This document shows, piece by piece, positions 28,909 through 39,357 of a DNA stretch of 64,000 nucleotides. The DNA lies in NCBI RefSeq assembly GCF_904846695.1, contig NZ_CAJHBR010000005.1, positions 1 through 64,000 on the forward strand. Direction: 5' to 3'. Each line of letters begins with the position of its first letter. Position 1 is the first letter of the stretch. The notes below the pieces were generated by a model that saw nothing but the letters and a program-made list of their open reading frames with translations, made no database searches and was not told the DNA's origin. The position numbers and the translations under genes are program-made. Source of the DNA: Psychrobacter urativorans. Lineage in GTDB: Bacteria; Pseudomonadota; Gammaproteobacteria; Pseudomonadales; Moraxellaceae.

Positions 28909-29783
28909 GGTGCCTCTGGATTATTAAGCCAATTTTTGAGTTGTGTTGCTTCCTCACTTAAAGGAAAAGCGGAAAGTAGCTGCTGTGCTAGTTGTTGGCG
29001 CTTAGTAATATCATTTTGAGCGGCAGCCAATTTTACACCTTGTAGTAACAGACGAGGGCTAATGCCTTGTCTGTTAACCAATATCAAGGTTTCATCATAA
29101 AGCCGTTGCGCTTGGGTAACCTGCTGTTGTTCAAGCAACAGATCAACTAGCTCAATATGAGCAATCAAACTATTAGGGTTGCCCTCTAATGCTCGCAAAA
29201 AAGCTTTAGCCGCTGCTGGATGGTTATTTAGCTGTAAATAAGTGCGTCCTAGATTTTCTAAAGCGCCAATACGACCCTCATAACCTAACGCAGAACCAGC
29301 AATCTCAAATTGGCTTAGCGCCTCATTATAACGTTGCATCTGTGACAGATAAACACCGTAATTATTACGGGCCTGTTCAAAATCTGCATCTAGTGCTATG
29401 GCTTGTTTAAAATACTGGTCAGCCTTTACAAGATTGAGTCGGCTACCTTCTTGCTGTAATAAAACGCCCATCATATCATAGGCTGGCGCATATCGGCTAT
29501 CGGCAGCAAAAGCTTTTTCGAGGTGGCGTTGAGCGGCATCCAGCTTATTTTTACGGATGTATTGCGCTGCCAGTGCAGTGCGCACCCGAGCTATTTGTTT
29601 TTTGTCTAAGTTGCGGTTATTGCTCGGCTCAGTCGAGGTCTGATAAGCAGTACCCCCTGTTAAGCTACCAGTTGAAGTGCTTTGGCAACCAGTCAATACT
29701 AAAGCTAACACCATACTAGTGGTCAGCATACCTTTAGCATTGAGCTGATAGTAATTTGTAAAAATCATCATAGCCGCCATCAT
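28899..29783 (-). CDS. pilF: Type IV pilus lipoprotein PilF/PilW (TPR pilotin)
   Basis: Outer-membrane lipoprotein with TPR repeats that helps the PilQ secretin assemble during type IV pilus biogenesis. A lipoprotein signal (SMVLALVLTGCQST) puts the lipidated cysteine near residue 33. At least five TPR units follow (KLDAAQRHLEKAFAAD, RLNLVKADQYFKQAIALD, YNEALSQFEIAGSAL, HPAAAKAFLRALEGN). Several in-frame Met codons lie at the N-terminus and no strong ribosome site marks one, so the start could be a few codons later. It sits between rlmN and rodZ, as in Pseudomonas. Confidence 0.92.
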   Translation of the reverse strand: MMAAMMIFTNYYQLNAKGMLTTSMVLALVLTGCQSTSTGSLTGGTAYQTSTEPSNNRNLDKKQIARVRTALAAQYIRKNKLDAAQRHLEKAFAADSRYAPAYDMMGVLLQQEGSRLNLVKADQYFKQAIALDADFEQARNNYGVYLSQMQRYNEALSQFEIAGSALGYEGRIGALENLGRTYLQLNNHPAAAKAFLRALEGNPNSLIAHIELVDLLLEQQQVTQAQRLYDETLILVNRQGISPRLLLQGVKLAAAQNDITKRQQLAQQLLSAFPLSEEATQLKNWLNNPEAPWK

Positions 29784-30004
29784 AAAACTGTAATTTAACG
29801 AAACATCAGTTTAATAGATTTAACCTCAATAAGCACAATTTAGTTGCTATTAATTTTGTTGACTACATATCTATTACTATAATGATAGACAAATGACATC
29901 AATTAATCGGTTGTAACGACTAGTACAGCCAAATAGTATCGCCTCAGTTCAGATTAAGGTCAACTTAAGTTCAGCGAACTAAATCGCTAAACTTTAGTGG
30001 CTGT

Positions 30005-31270
30005 CTATTCATCGGTTGCTACTGTAGTGCGATCTTTGATACTTTGTTGCCAAGCTGCTGAACGCCTAGTACGATCGGCTACTTGCCCGACCAATTGCCC
30101 ACAAGCAGCATCGATATCATCGCCACGGGTCTGACGAATAGTACAGACGAAGCCTGCTTCGCTAAGAATATTACTAAAGGCATGGATGCGATTATTACTC
30201 GACTTCTCGTAACCTGCATGCGGAAAAGGATTAAAAGGGATAAGATTAACTTTACTAGGCAAGTCACCTAGCAGCGCTACTAATTGCTCGGCATGCTCAT
30301 TGCTATCATTGACCCCATCTAGCATCACATATTCTATAGTTACGTGTTTTTTGTGGCGTGGATTGACATCGAACACATAGTTTCGAGCAGCAGCCATTAG
30401 CTCACTTAACGGATATTTTTTATTGATTGGCACTAGCTCGTTACGCAGCTCATCATTAGGTGCATGTAGAGAGATCGCTAAAGCGACATCGATGTCTTGT
30501 GCCAGCTGATACATTTTTGGGACGACACCCGACGTCGACAATGTGACACGGCGCTTGGATAATCCGTAAGCATGATCACTGAGCATTAGCTCCATCGAGC
30601 TAACGACTGGCTTGTAGTTTAGCAACGGCTCGCCCATGCCCATCATGACCACATTAGTCACTTGATTGTCCCATAAACTATGGTCAACCCCTGCCAAGCT
30701 ATCTTGATCGTCAGTCATATAAGACGCATTAGCCACCCATAATTGACCTAAGATCTCAGCAGCGGTTAAATCACGCTCAAAGCCCTGCTTCCCCGTACTA
30801 CAAAAGCTGCAATCAAGCGCACAGCCTACTTGTGAGGAAACACATAATGTCTTACGGCCGTTTTCTTTGCTGTCATCTGCTGGTATTAGTACGGTCTCTA
30901 CTAGCGAGCCGCCCGTCACTTCAAACACCCATTTACGCGTACCATCTTCGCTATATTGACGGTGAATAACTTTCGGTGGCGTCACACAAGCATTGAGCGC
31001 TAACTTATCTCGTAAGCCTTTGCTCAAGTTAGTCATTTGCTCAAAGTCAGTCACCCCTTGCTGATAGATCCATTTGATCACTTGAGTGGCACGAAAGGGT
31101 TTCTCACCGATGCTTTTGAAATAATCAGCAAGTTGTGCTTGCGTCATACCCAATAGATTGGTTTTTGCTCGTGCCTCGTCCAATAGCTTAATGCTATTGC
31201 TGCGCTTGGCAGGTGTATGGGTTGATACTGGCTGCGCCGATGTGGTATCTGTGGTAGTGATAGTTGACAT
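30005..31270 (-). CDS. rlmN: Dual-specificity 23S rRNA/tRNA methyltransferase RlmN
   Basis: Radical SAM enzyme that methylates C2 of adenosine 2503 in 23S rRNA and adenosine 37 in some tRNAs. The cluster motif [15 protein letters not shown] is clear, with [18 protein letters not shown] and [11 protein letters not shown] downstream. The C-terminal DIDAACGQL carries the cysteine that takes part in methyl transfer. The first 35 or so residues are an extra Thr/Ser-rich segment, and the tail [14 protein letters not shown] is basic; total 421, somewhat longer than the usual 380. Upstream neighbour is ndk, as in E. coli. Confidence 0.96.
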   Translation of the reverse strand: MSTITTTDTTSAQPVSTHTPAKRSNSIKLLDEARAKTNLLGMTQAQLADYFKSIGEKPFRATQVIKWIYQQGVTDFEQMTNLSKGLRDKLALNACVTPPKVIHRQYSEDGTRKWVFEVTGGSLVETVLIPADDSKENGRKTLCVSSQVGCALDCSFCSTGKQGFERDLTAAEILGQLWVANASYMTDDQDSLAGVDHSLWDNQVTNVVMMGMGEPLLNYKPVVSSMELMLSDHAYGLSKRRVTLSTSGVVPKMYQLAQDIDVALAISLHAPNDELRNELVPINKKYPLSELMAAARNYVFDVNPRHKKHVTIEYVMLDGVNDSNEHAEQLVALLGDLPSKVNLIPFNPFPHAGYEKSSNNRIHAFSNILSEAGFVCTIRQTRGDDIDAACGQLVGQVADRTRRSAAWQQSIKDRTTVATDE

Positions 31271-31616
31271 TAGGGTGACCTTTTTACATGAGTATTAGCT
31301 CATGAATAGTTATAAATTAGCAATCCGTTGTAAGCTGGGTTCACTCTTTAATAGTTTAAGACTGACTATTAATACTGGCTGGTACTACTGACCAGCGACG
31401 CTGATTAATACAGCATTGTGCTTACATAGGATTGATAACGCTTAGTAAATATTTACAGCTATAGATAAAACGTTTATTAAGCGCTCAGGTAGTAGTAATG
31501 AGGCAAGTGCCGATGAATTTCAATCAACTTAGCTTTTGACATTGCTAATAGCTGTTAACTCGTTAAAACTGGCTAGTAGCTACTAAAAGCCATCCTAACT
31601 CATCAAACAACAATGA

Positions 31617-31655
31617 GTGAAACGGCTTATACCCATAAGATATAAGCCGTTTCAC
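31617..31655. terminator. Perfect 15-bp inverted repeat between rlmN and ndk
   Basis: GTGAAACGGCTTATA (31617-31631) and TATAAGCCGTTTCAC (31641-31655) form a 15-bp perfect stem with a 9-base loop, about 85 bases after the ndk stop. No strong T run follows on the minus strand, so a terminator role is likely but not certain. The rest of the 469-base rlmN-ndk spacer has no recognisable gene. Confidence 0.6.
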
Positions 31656-31739
31656 CTTACTGCTTATTAATACTACAGCTATCACTGTTACTCTGCTTAT
31701 CTGTTTAGCATAGTAGTAACGAGTTAATAGCCATCTGTA

Positions 31740-32171
31740 TTAACGAGTGCGAGCACAAACTTCTTCGTCATTGAAGAAGTAGCTGATTTCACGCTTAGCT
31801 GATTCAGCTGAATCTGAACCATGAACCGCGTTTTCATCGATGCTGCTAGCAAAGTCAGCACGGATAGTGCCTTTTTCAGCGTCTTTTGGGTTAGTTGCAC
31901 CCATGATTTCACGATGCTTAGCGATAGCATTTTCGCCCTCTAACACTGATACTAATACTGGACCTGACATCATAAAAGATTTTAGATCATTATAAAATGG
32001 ACGCTCAGCATGCTCAGCATAAAAACCGCCAGCTTTTTGATCATCGAGTTGCATCATTTTTGCTGCTACGATTTTTAGACCCGCTTGTTCAAAACGGTCA
32101 TAGATAGCACCAATATTATTGCCAGCAACAGCGTCAGGTTTGATGATAGATAGCGTACGTTCGATAGCCAT
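31740..32171 (-). CDS. ndk: Nucleoside diphosphate kinase
   Basis: Equilibrates nucleoside di- and triphosphates in the cytoplasm. The 143-residue protein begins [17 protein letters not shown] and shows the active-site histidine in [13 protein letters not shown], both diagnostic. AGGAG lies seven bases before the ATG at 32171. It is the outermost member of the ndk-to-der block. Confidence 0.98.
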   Translation of the reverse strand: MAIERTLSIIKPDAVAGNNIGAIYDRFEQAGLKIVAAKMMQLDDQKAGGFYAEHAERPFYNDLKSFMMSGPVLVSVLEGENAIAKHREIMGATNPKDAEKGTIRADFASSIDENAVHGSDSAESAKREISYFFNDEEVCARTR

Positions 32172-32463
32172 AAAAAGCTCCTAATGAATGATTATTAATA
32201 ATAAAAATACGACGGTTATACGTGCTTGTTGATCAAAGTATTGACTTAGGCTATTTACGATTGCCGATATAAATCTACACCATTAGCCAATCAGATCAGC
32301 CAAGCGCGTCAATAGATGATTGCTGACCATTATAATGATTGACGCTGTAAATGATAGGATTTGTTTAACAATTTAACTTTTTTCAAAATAAATTAAACAG
32401 TCATTAGCTTAACTAAAACTCGTTTATAGTGTTATAAAAAGCTCAAAACCTATCGCTTTAACC
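32172..32463. other. Intergenic region upstream of ndk
   Basis: 292 bases between the purA terminator and ndk. AT-rich, with no open frame or clear repeat; it should hold the ndk promoter. Confidence 0.4.
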
Positions 32464-32502
32464 AATAAAAACCCCATGCTATTAACATAGGGTTTTTATT
32501 TT
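32464..32502. terminator. Rho-independent terminator of purA
   Basis: AATAAAAACCC and GGGTTTTTATT form the stem, with ATG/CAT inside a short mismatch. The T tract on the minus strand suits purA, whose stop is 45 bases away. Confidence 0.8.
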
Positions 32503-32546
32503 AAATAATGATCAATGCCATTAATTAAGCATCATACGGATCGCAC

Positions 32547-33845
<1,299 letters not shown>

Positions 33846-34010
33846 TTACAATGATGTATTGAAGTGTACGATAACGATTTAGAACTACTATTAAATCAAA
33901 AAAGTTACTGCTTGCTAATTATTGGTTAATGACTATTTAATAAAGTCCTTAAAACATAATAAAAAAGCATATAAATTAGTTAAAGTGCTTTGTACTCGAG
34001 CAGCCCCCTA

Positions 34011-35276
34011 CTATATAGCGGTCAGCTGCCAGTTATTATCCAGCAAGCTTAGACGATGTGTAAGATCCGTCGGACAGTCATCTACAGACAGCGGCATAGT
34101 GACATAGTAGCCTTGTTGACGTAAGTCAGTCACTTGTTGCTGTAATGCTTGTCGTTGGGTGCTATCAGCACTATTGATATCAGCAAAATCCACGACTACC
34201 ACTTTTGCCACATCAAGCTCAATATGCGCTAATAGACGACTGATATCCATACTAAAACCGGTCGCTTCACGGGGCTGCTGGTTTTGATCAGAGCTATTAC
34301 GACTTTGCATACCATCAAAACGTCCGCCCCTAACTAATGGCTGGGTTTCGCTATTGATATAGCCGTTAAAGACAATACCAGTATGATAATGATAGCCGGA
34401 CAATTCGGTGACATCGATACTCACTTCACACTGCCATTGATGTTGCAAATGGTCTTTTAGGCGTTGCAGCTCATCGGCTGCTTCCGCTATTTCACTGTCT
34501 TGCTGTGCAGTATCAGACAATTTAGCCAATAGCTGCGTCATGTCATGACCAAAACGAGCTAAGGTATAAAAATCAGCGCCCATTTTTAGACTCTGACAAA
34601 CCCGTTTTAACTCCGGCAAATTCTTATTAGCATATAAGTGCATTAATTGCTCAGTATCGCTATTAGACAACTGTGCCAATACTGATAAGCGTTTGAATAG
34701 CGCTACATGGCCTAAGTCCACATGCAAATTAGCACTCATATTAAGGCTATTCACTAGCGTAAATAGTACATCTATCAGCTCAATATCAGCGCTTAAAGAG
34801 GCACAACCGAATATTTCAGCTCCTAGCTGTAAAGGCGTCCGTGAGCCAAATAGTCCAGTAGGTAAAGTGTGAATCACATCACCGGCGTAACAATAGCGTG
34901 CAATACCTTGCCCACCCCAGTGCGCATCAATACGCAAAATCTGTGGAGTAATATCCGCTCGCACACCCATTAATCGACCAGTAAGCTGATCAATAATCTT
35001 AAAGGTTTGGCGTTTTAGATCTTCTGAAGCTTCACTAAGTAATGACTCAGTGAACTCAATCATTGGCGGGGACACTAACTGATAACCATGACCAATCAGC
35101 TGTTGAGTAAGCTTATAACGCAGCATTTCTTGCTTTTGCGCCTCTGCAAACAATACATCGACCACACCATCTGGTAATAGCCAGCTATTGGCAACTTCGC
35201 CAGTAAAATTACTTAGGTGAAAGTTACTTAAATAGGGAACAGAGTCAGGAGTAGCAGAGTTAGAACTGGCAGACAC
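34011..35276 (-). CDS. hisZ: ATP phosphoribosyltransferase regulatory subunit HisZ
   Basis: Histidyl-tRNA-synthetase-like subunit that pairs with the short HisG to catalyse and regulate the first step of histidine synthesis. It has the synthetase core (YQLVSPPMIEFTESLL, MGVRADITPQILRIDAH, RYCYAGDVIHT, TELSGYHYHTGIVFNGY, RGGRFDGM) but lacks an anticodon-binding domain. The start is GTG at 35276 with AAGGAT five bases upstream. The first 25 residues are a Ser/Asn-rich addition, giving 421 in total against a usual 390 or so. Next to purA, as in related genomes. Confidence 0.9.
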   Translation of the reverse strand: MSASSNSATPDSVPYLSNFHLSNFTGEVANSWLLPDGVVDVLFAEAQKQEMLRYKLTQQLIGHGYQLVSPPMIEFTESLLSEASEDLKRQTFKIIDQLTGRLMGVRADITPQILRIDAHWGGQGIARYCYAGDVIHTLPTGLFGSRTPLQLGAEIFGCASLSADIELIDVLFTLVNSLNMSANLHVDLGHVALFKRLSVLAQLSNSDTEQLMHLYANKNLPELKRVCQSLKMGADFYTLARFGHDMTQLLAKLSDTAQQDSEIAEAADELQRLKDHLQHQWQCEVSIDVTELSGYHYHTGIVFNGYINSETQPLVRGGRFDGMQSRNSSDQNQQPREATGFSMDISRLLAHIELDVAKVVVVDFADINSADSTQRQALQQQVTDLRQQGYYVTMPLSVDDCPTDLTHRLSLLDNNWQLTAI

Positions 35277-35937
35277 AATAAATCCTTGTTTGGCATAGCG
35301 TTTACCTAAAAACGCAGCTCTATAATAGGGCGTTACGGCACAATGTTATTATTAATAACATAAAGTCTTCTATAATCTTAATACTTTTTAATCTTGATAT
35401 TTTTTATCAGCTTGTGATCCACTTCCTATCAGCTTAGCTTTTAAACCTATTACTGAAACTTAGTACGGCAAATCAGTAGTTAAGCCTTAGCACAGCATTA
35501 ACACCCTAATAGAGCATCAATACTGTTTCCTAATCTAGTCTCAATATGCCAATTTTGACACAAGAAATTATAAACCCAAGTATAAAAACTGAGTGATAAT
35601 TAAGTAAGGAGTAAAGATTAGGATGATAAAGCAACTGAGTAAAGGCAATTAGGGATCAATAAACTTTACGCTTCAGTTTAGCATAGCAACTAAGCTTCGC
35701 CTAGTAACAATTATAGCCAATATTGCACTTATAGAGTATAAGTCCTCTATACTTTGCGCTTGCTTATTTTGGTAACCCTCATAGCTTTAGCCATTACAAA
35801 CCCTATGTTGTACGAGCCTAAAGATAAGTCGACCTACATTATTAGCGCTACGCCGTCTCCCTAAACTCATGGTACACTAGCGCATAATTTTATTGTACGA
35901 AATTGTGCAACTATTACCTACTTATCTTGGAAGCCTT
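35277..35937. other. Divergent intergenic region, no gene seen
   Basis: About 660 bases between hisZ and the DUF2237 gene. I found no open frame, strong hairpin or tandem repeat. A TTG at 35893 could extend the downstream frame, but its own ATG has the better ribosome site. Confidence 0.4.
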
Positions 35938-36327
35938 ATGTCAATTGATCACCATCCTAATCCCGCTATTAACCAGACTAACGTACTGGGAACTGACCTT
36001 GCCAGTTGCTGTTTTGACCCTATTACTGGCTATTATCGCAACGGCTTTTGTCATACTGGCAATCAGGATGTTGGACAGCATACCGTATGTGTGAAGATGA
36101 CTAGCGAGTTTTTGAACTTCTCTGCTAGCCGTGGTAATGACTTGATCACCCCTCTACCTGAATATAACTTTCCTGGTCTTAAGCCAGGTGACTATTGGTG
36201 TGTCTGCGCCTTACGTTGGGTTGAAGCCTTAGATTTTGATATTGCTCCTCAGTTAAAACTAGAAGCTTGTCATGAGAGCTTATTGACTTTAGTTGATCTG
36301 GAAACCTTAAAAAGTTACGCACTATAG
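35938..36327 (+). CDS. DUF2237 family protein
   Basis: Cytoplasmic protein of an uncharacterised but widespread family. Almost the whole length matches the family pattern: NVLGTDLASCCFDPITGYYRNG, then GFCHTG, DVGQHTVCVKMTSEFL, SRGNDLITP, FPGLKPGDYWCVCALRW. The paired cysteines suggest metal binding or a redox role, but the function is not established. The ATG at 35938 is chosen because GGAAG precedes it; this gives 129 residues. CorA follows 48 bases downstream. Confidence 0.88.
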   Translation: MSIDHHPNPAINQTNVLGTDLASCCFDPITGYYRNGFCHTGNQDVGQHTVCVKMTSEFLNFSASRGNDLITPLPEYNFPGLKPGDYWCVCALRWVEALDFDIAPQLKLEACHESLLTLVDLETLKSYAL

Positions 36328-36375
36328 TTATATAGCTATTTCTGTTACTAAGTAGCGGTTATCAGAGGAGGGTGT

Positions 36376-37569
36376 ATGAAAAATGATAACGATTTATCCA
36401 TTAGAGCGACTACTCACGTTGCACCTGAGTCTAATACTGAGCATATTTACTCAGATGTAGTGGATTATGATAGCTATATCTATGGCGATGTTGATGCCAC
36501 GCTAGAAGATACGCTTGAGACCATGACGGTCTACGATCCTGATGCTGAACGCTACGAAGATATCGATACTTCAAGCGTAGGTGAAGTGGTTAATTGCTAC
36601 TCCTATTCGCGCAAAACAGGTGAGCAGCTTAATAATTTAGAGCTTAGCGAAGTGAGTAAAGCTTTGACTAATAATAACCAGTTTATTTGGCTTGGGTTAT
36701 ATGAACCTAGCCTACAAACTATAGCAAAAGTACAAAACGCTTTTGAGTTACATGAGCTGGCGATTGAAGATGCTTTTGCCGAGCATCAACGTGCCAAAGT
36801 TGAAAACTATAATAACGATACGATATTTTTAGTAGTACGTACTGCTAAGCTTGATGATAATTTTATACGTTATGGAACGACAGCAATATTTATGGGTAAG
36901 AATTACCTAATAACTATTCGTACAGGACCCTCTAACTCCTATGCCCCAGTACGTGACCATTACCACTTGCGTCCAGAAAAGCTACGTATGGGGCCTATTT
37001 TTGTACTGCACGCTATACTCGATTTCATCGTTGATAACTATATGCCGGTCACCGACCGTTTAGGCAGCTATTTACGTGAGCAAGAGCGCCATATCTTCAC
37101 TTACGAGTTTAGTAAAAGTACCCTTAAAAACTTATATGAGCTTAAATCGCAACTAGTACATATGCGCGCTGTCATTTTGCCCGTACAAGATATCTGCAAC
37201 TTCTTTATTAACCATCAAAAAAGCGACCTTATCCCCGCCTTCCCTAATGCGGCTAAGCCCTACTTTCGTGACGTCAATGATCATCTATTGCGCGCCTTGG
37301 ATGCGGTCAACGGTCTCAACGAGATGTTAAGCTTAGCAATGGATACTTATATGGCAATGGTCAATATGGGCCAGAACGAAGTGGTACGTAAGCTGGCGGC
37401 TTGGGCGGGTATTCTAGCCGTGCCGACAGCAGTAGCTGGGATCTATGGCATGAACTTTGACTTTATGCCTGAACTGCATTGGCAGTATTCTTATTTTGTG
37501 ATTTTATTATTAATTGCGGCACTCTGTAGCTATTTATACTATAACTTTAAGCGTTTGGGCTGGTTGTAA
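36376..37569 (+). CDS. corA: CorA-family divalent metal transporter
   Basis: Homopentameric channel, usually for Mg2+ with Co2+ and Ni2+ as passengers. The first 70 residues are a strongly acidic extension (EDTLETMTVYDPDAERYED). The cytoplasmic funnel domain (LYEPSLQTIAKVQNAFELHE, LAIEDAFAEHQRAK) follows, and the two C-terminal helices carry the signature YGMNF in the loop (AGIYGMNFDFMPEL). The protein ends FKRLGWL. At 397 residues it is longer than E. coli CorA (316), mostly by the acidic N-terminus. A clear terminator follows. Confidence 0.93.
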   Translation: MKNDNDLSIRATTHVAPESNTEHIYSDVVDYDSYIYGDVDATLEDTLETMTVYDPDAERYEDIDTSSVGEVVNCYSYSRKTGEQLNNLELSEVSKALTNNNQFIWLGLYEPSLQTIAKVQNAFELHELAIEDAFAEHQRAKVENYNNDTIFLVVRTAKLDDNFIRYGTTAIFMGKNYLITIRTGPSNSYAPVRDHYHLRPEKLRMGPIFVLHAILDFIVDNYMPVTDRLGSYLREQERHIFTYEFSKSTLKNLYELKSQLVHMRAVILPVQDICNFFINHQKSDLIPAFPNAAKPYFRDVNDHLLRALDAVNGLNEMLSLAMDTYMAMVNMGQNEVVRKLAAWAGILAVPTAVAGIYGMNFDFMPELHWQYSYFVILLLIAALCSYLYYNFKRLGWL

Positions 37570-37608
37570 ATTTAAATCTGTAAAACCTTTGCTGTAAAAA
37601 CTTGATAC

Positions 37609-37644
37609 AAAAAAGGGCTAATATATCAATTAGCCCTTTTTTTA
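37609..37644. terminator. Bidirectional rho-independent terminator between corA and folD
   Basis: AAAAAAGGGCTAAT and ATTAGCCCTTTTTTT form a 14-bp stem with a six-base loop between converging genes. Confidence 0.9.
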
Positions 37645-37688
37645 TATCTTAGTGACGCTGATAAACTATTAGCGCTATGGGTAGTGAG

Positions 37689-38558
37689 TTAAATAGCTGC
37701 TGATTTTTCAGCGGCATCGACAGTCTGACGAATTAAGGTATTAATAGTCATTGGTCCTACGCCACCAGGTACTGGAGTATAAGCGCTAGCAATAGCACTT
37801 ATGCCCGCAAGCTCAATATCACCTACACCGCCATTATCAGTCGGATGGAAGCCTGCATCAATCACTACTGCACCCGCTTTAATCCACTCAGCCTTAATCA
37901 GCTCCGGTATGCCAACTGCGCCAACGATGATATCAGCACGCTTAACATGAGCGGCTAGATCCTCAGTGCGCGAATGGCAGATAGTCACAGTACAGTTAGC
38001 GTTGAGTAGCATCATCGCCATTGGCTTACCAAGTATAGGACTACGACCGACTACTACTGCCTCTTTACCTGACAGCTCGATATTATAGTGCTGCAATAAG
38101 TGCATGATACCTTGCGGCGTACAAGAGCCAAAAGCTGACTCATTCATACTCATACGACCAAACCCAAGGCAAGTCACCCCATCGACGTCTTTTGCCAAAT
38201 CAATTTGCTCAAAGCAAGCACGCTCATCAATATGACTAGGGACCGGATGCTGCAATAAAATGCCATGCACATCTTGATTATTGTTAAGCTCATCTATTTT
38301 TGCCAGTAGCTGCTCTGTAGTAGTAGTGCTTGGCAATTCCACCTTCATAGAGTCCATACCAACGCGCTTACAAGCATTACCTTTCATACGCACATAAGTC
38401 GCTGAAGCAGGATCAGCACCAATCAAAATCGTTGCCAAAATCGGTGTGCGTCCGGTTTTTTGTTTAATTGCATCAACGCGTACGCATAACTCTTGTTCTA
38501 TTTGTGCAGCAAGTGCTTTGCCATCTAATACAATAGCCGTTTCTTGAGCGGTCGACAT
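37689..38558 (-). CDS. folD: Bifunctional methylenetetrahydrofolate dehydrogenase/cyclohydrolase FolD
   Basis: Interconverts methylene-, methenyl- and formyl-tetrahydrofolate in one-carbon metabolism. [17 protein letters not shown] carries the catalytic lysine, [15 protein letters not shown] follows, and KDVDGVT and [26 protein letters not shown] make the NADP-binding part. PGGVGPMT ends the core. The start at 38558 ([16 protein letters not shown], 289 residues) has GGAG six bases ahead and matches the usual family length. An upstream in-frame start would add 29 odd residues. Confidence 0.96.
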   Translation of the reverse strand: MSTAQETAIVLDGKALAAQIEQELCVRVDAIKQKTGRTPILATILIGADPASATYVRMKGNACKRVGMDSMKVELPSTTTTEQLLAKIDELNNNQDVHGILLQHPVPSHIDERACFEQIDLAKDVDGVTCLGFGRMSMNESAFGSCTPQGIMHLLQHYNIELSGKEAVVVGRSPILGKPMAMMLLNANCTVTICHSRTEDLAAHVKRADIIVGAVGIPELIKAEWIKAGAVVIDAGFHPTDNGGVGDIELAGISAIASAYTPVPGGVGPMTINTLIRQTVDAAEKSAAI

Positions 38559-39075
38559 AGTAACTCCAATAGATAAAGCGATAGAAACAGGGGTTTTATA
38601 AAGGATAGTATTGTACCTACCTTGCAACAAAAATCCTAGTAACAAGCCCTATTTAGCTTGAAATCTAGCAAATTTTTCCTACTGAGCCCTAGCTTTTAAA
38701 CCTTATTTTTGAGCACTTCTAACCGCTCAGATAGCTCACAAGTTTGAGATTGAAGGGATAATAAGGTATTCTTATGAATTACTAATGTTACTTATATTTA
38801 ACGTAGTTGTAGTTTTATTTATCAATAGTGAGAAGATCATCGTTTAAAAACAGGATCATTTTTAGTATTGAATTCACTAATTATTATATATCATTTGCAA
38901 TTGGTGCCATGTTTTGTACCAATTCGCTTATCGCAGCAGATTGATTCAAGGGTTAGACCTACCTCAATTAGTCTTAGCTGTCAGCATTAACAATAGTCTA
39001 CTTATTCTATCCTTATTAGCGCTTATCTATTAAACGCTTAGTCAAACGTGCTTATTTATTAAGTACTTATTGTCG

Positions 39076-39205
39076 GTTGTCATGACAACATATATTAGTA
39101 TCAACCTGATGGTTATGCTTTTTGCAGACGCTCTTAATGATCGGTGCCTGTGCGGTTTATAGCGCTAGCATTATTGAGGGCTAATAAGTGCTTATTACTT
39201 ATTAG
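39076..39205. promoter_or_regulatory. Two dyads upstream of the sodium:solute symporter
   Basis: GTTGTCATGACAAC (39076-39089) is a perfect 14-base palindrome of the kind bound by GntR-type regulators. CTAATAAGT (39181-39189) and ACTTATTAG (39197-39205) form a second dyad. Both lie in the 800-base spacer upstream of the symporter; the rest of this spacer holds nothing I recognise. Role inferred from symmetry and position only. Confidence 0.4.
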
Positions 39206-39357
39206 CGGTAGAGTTAACAGTTAGTTCAGTCAATACCTAGTAATGAAGCTAAGTTTATTTTGTTGTTTGTTGAATGACTAATTGCCAAGCGTCTATGTTT
39301 TTTAGCAACGCTAAGCTTATATAAGTCGTTATAAACCATTATAAACAATTGCGAGGT

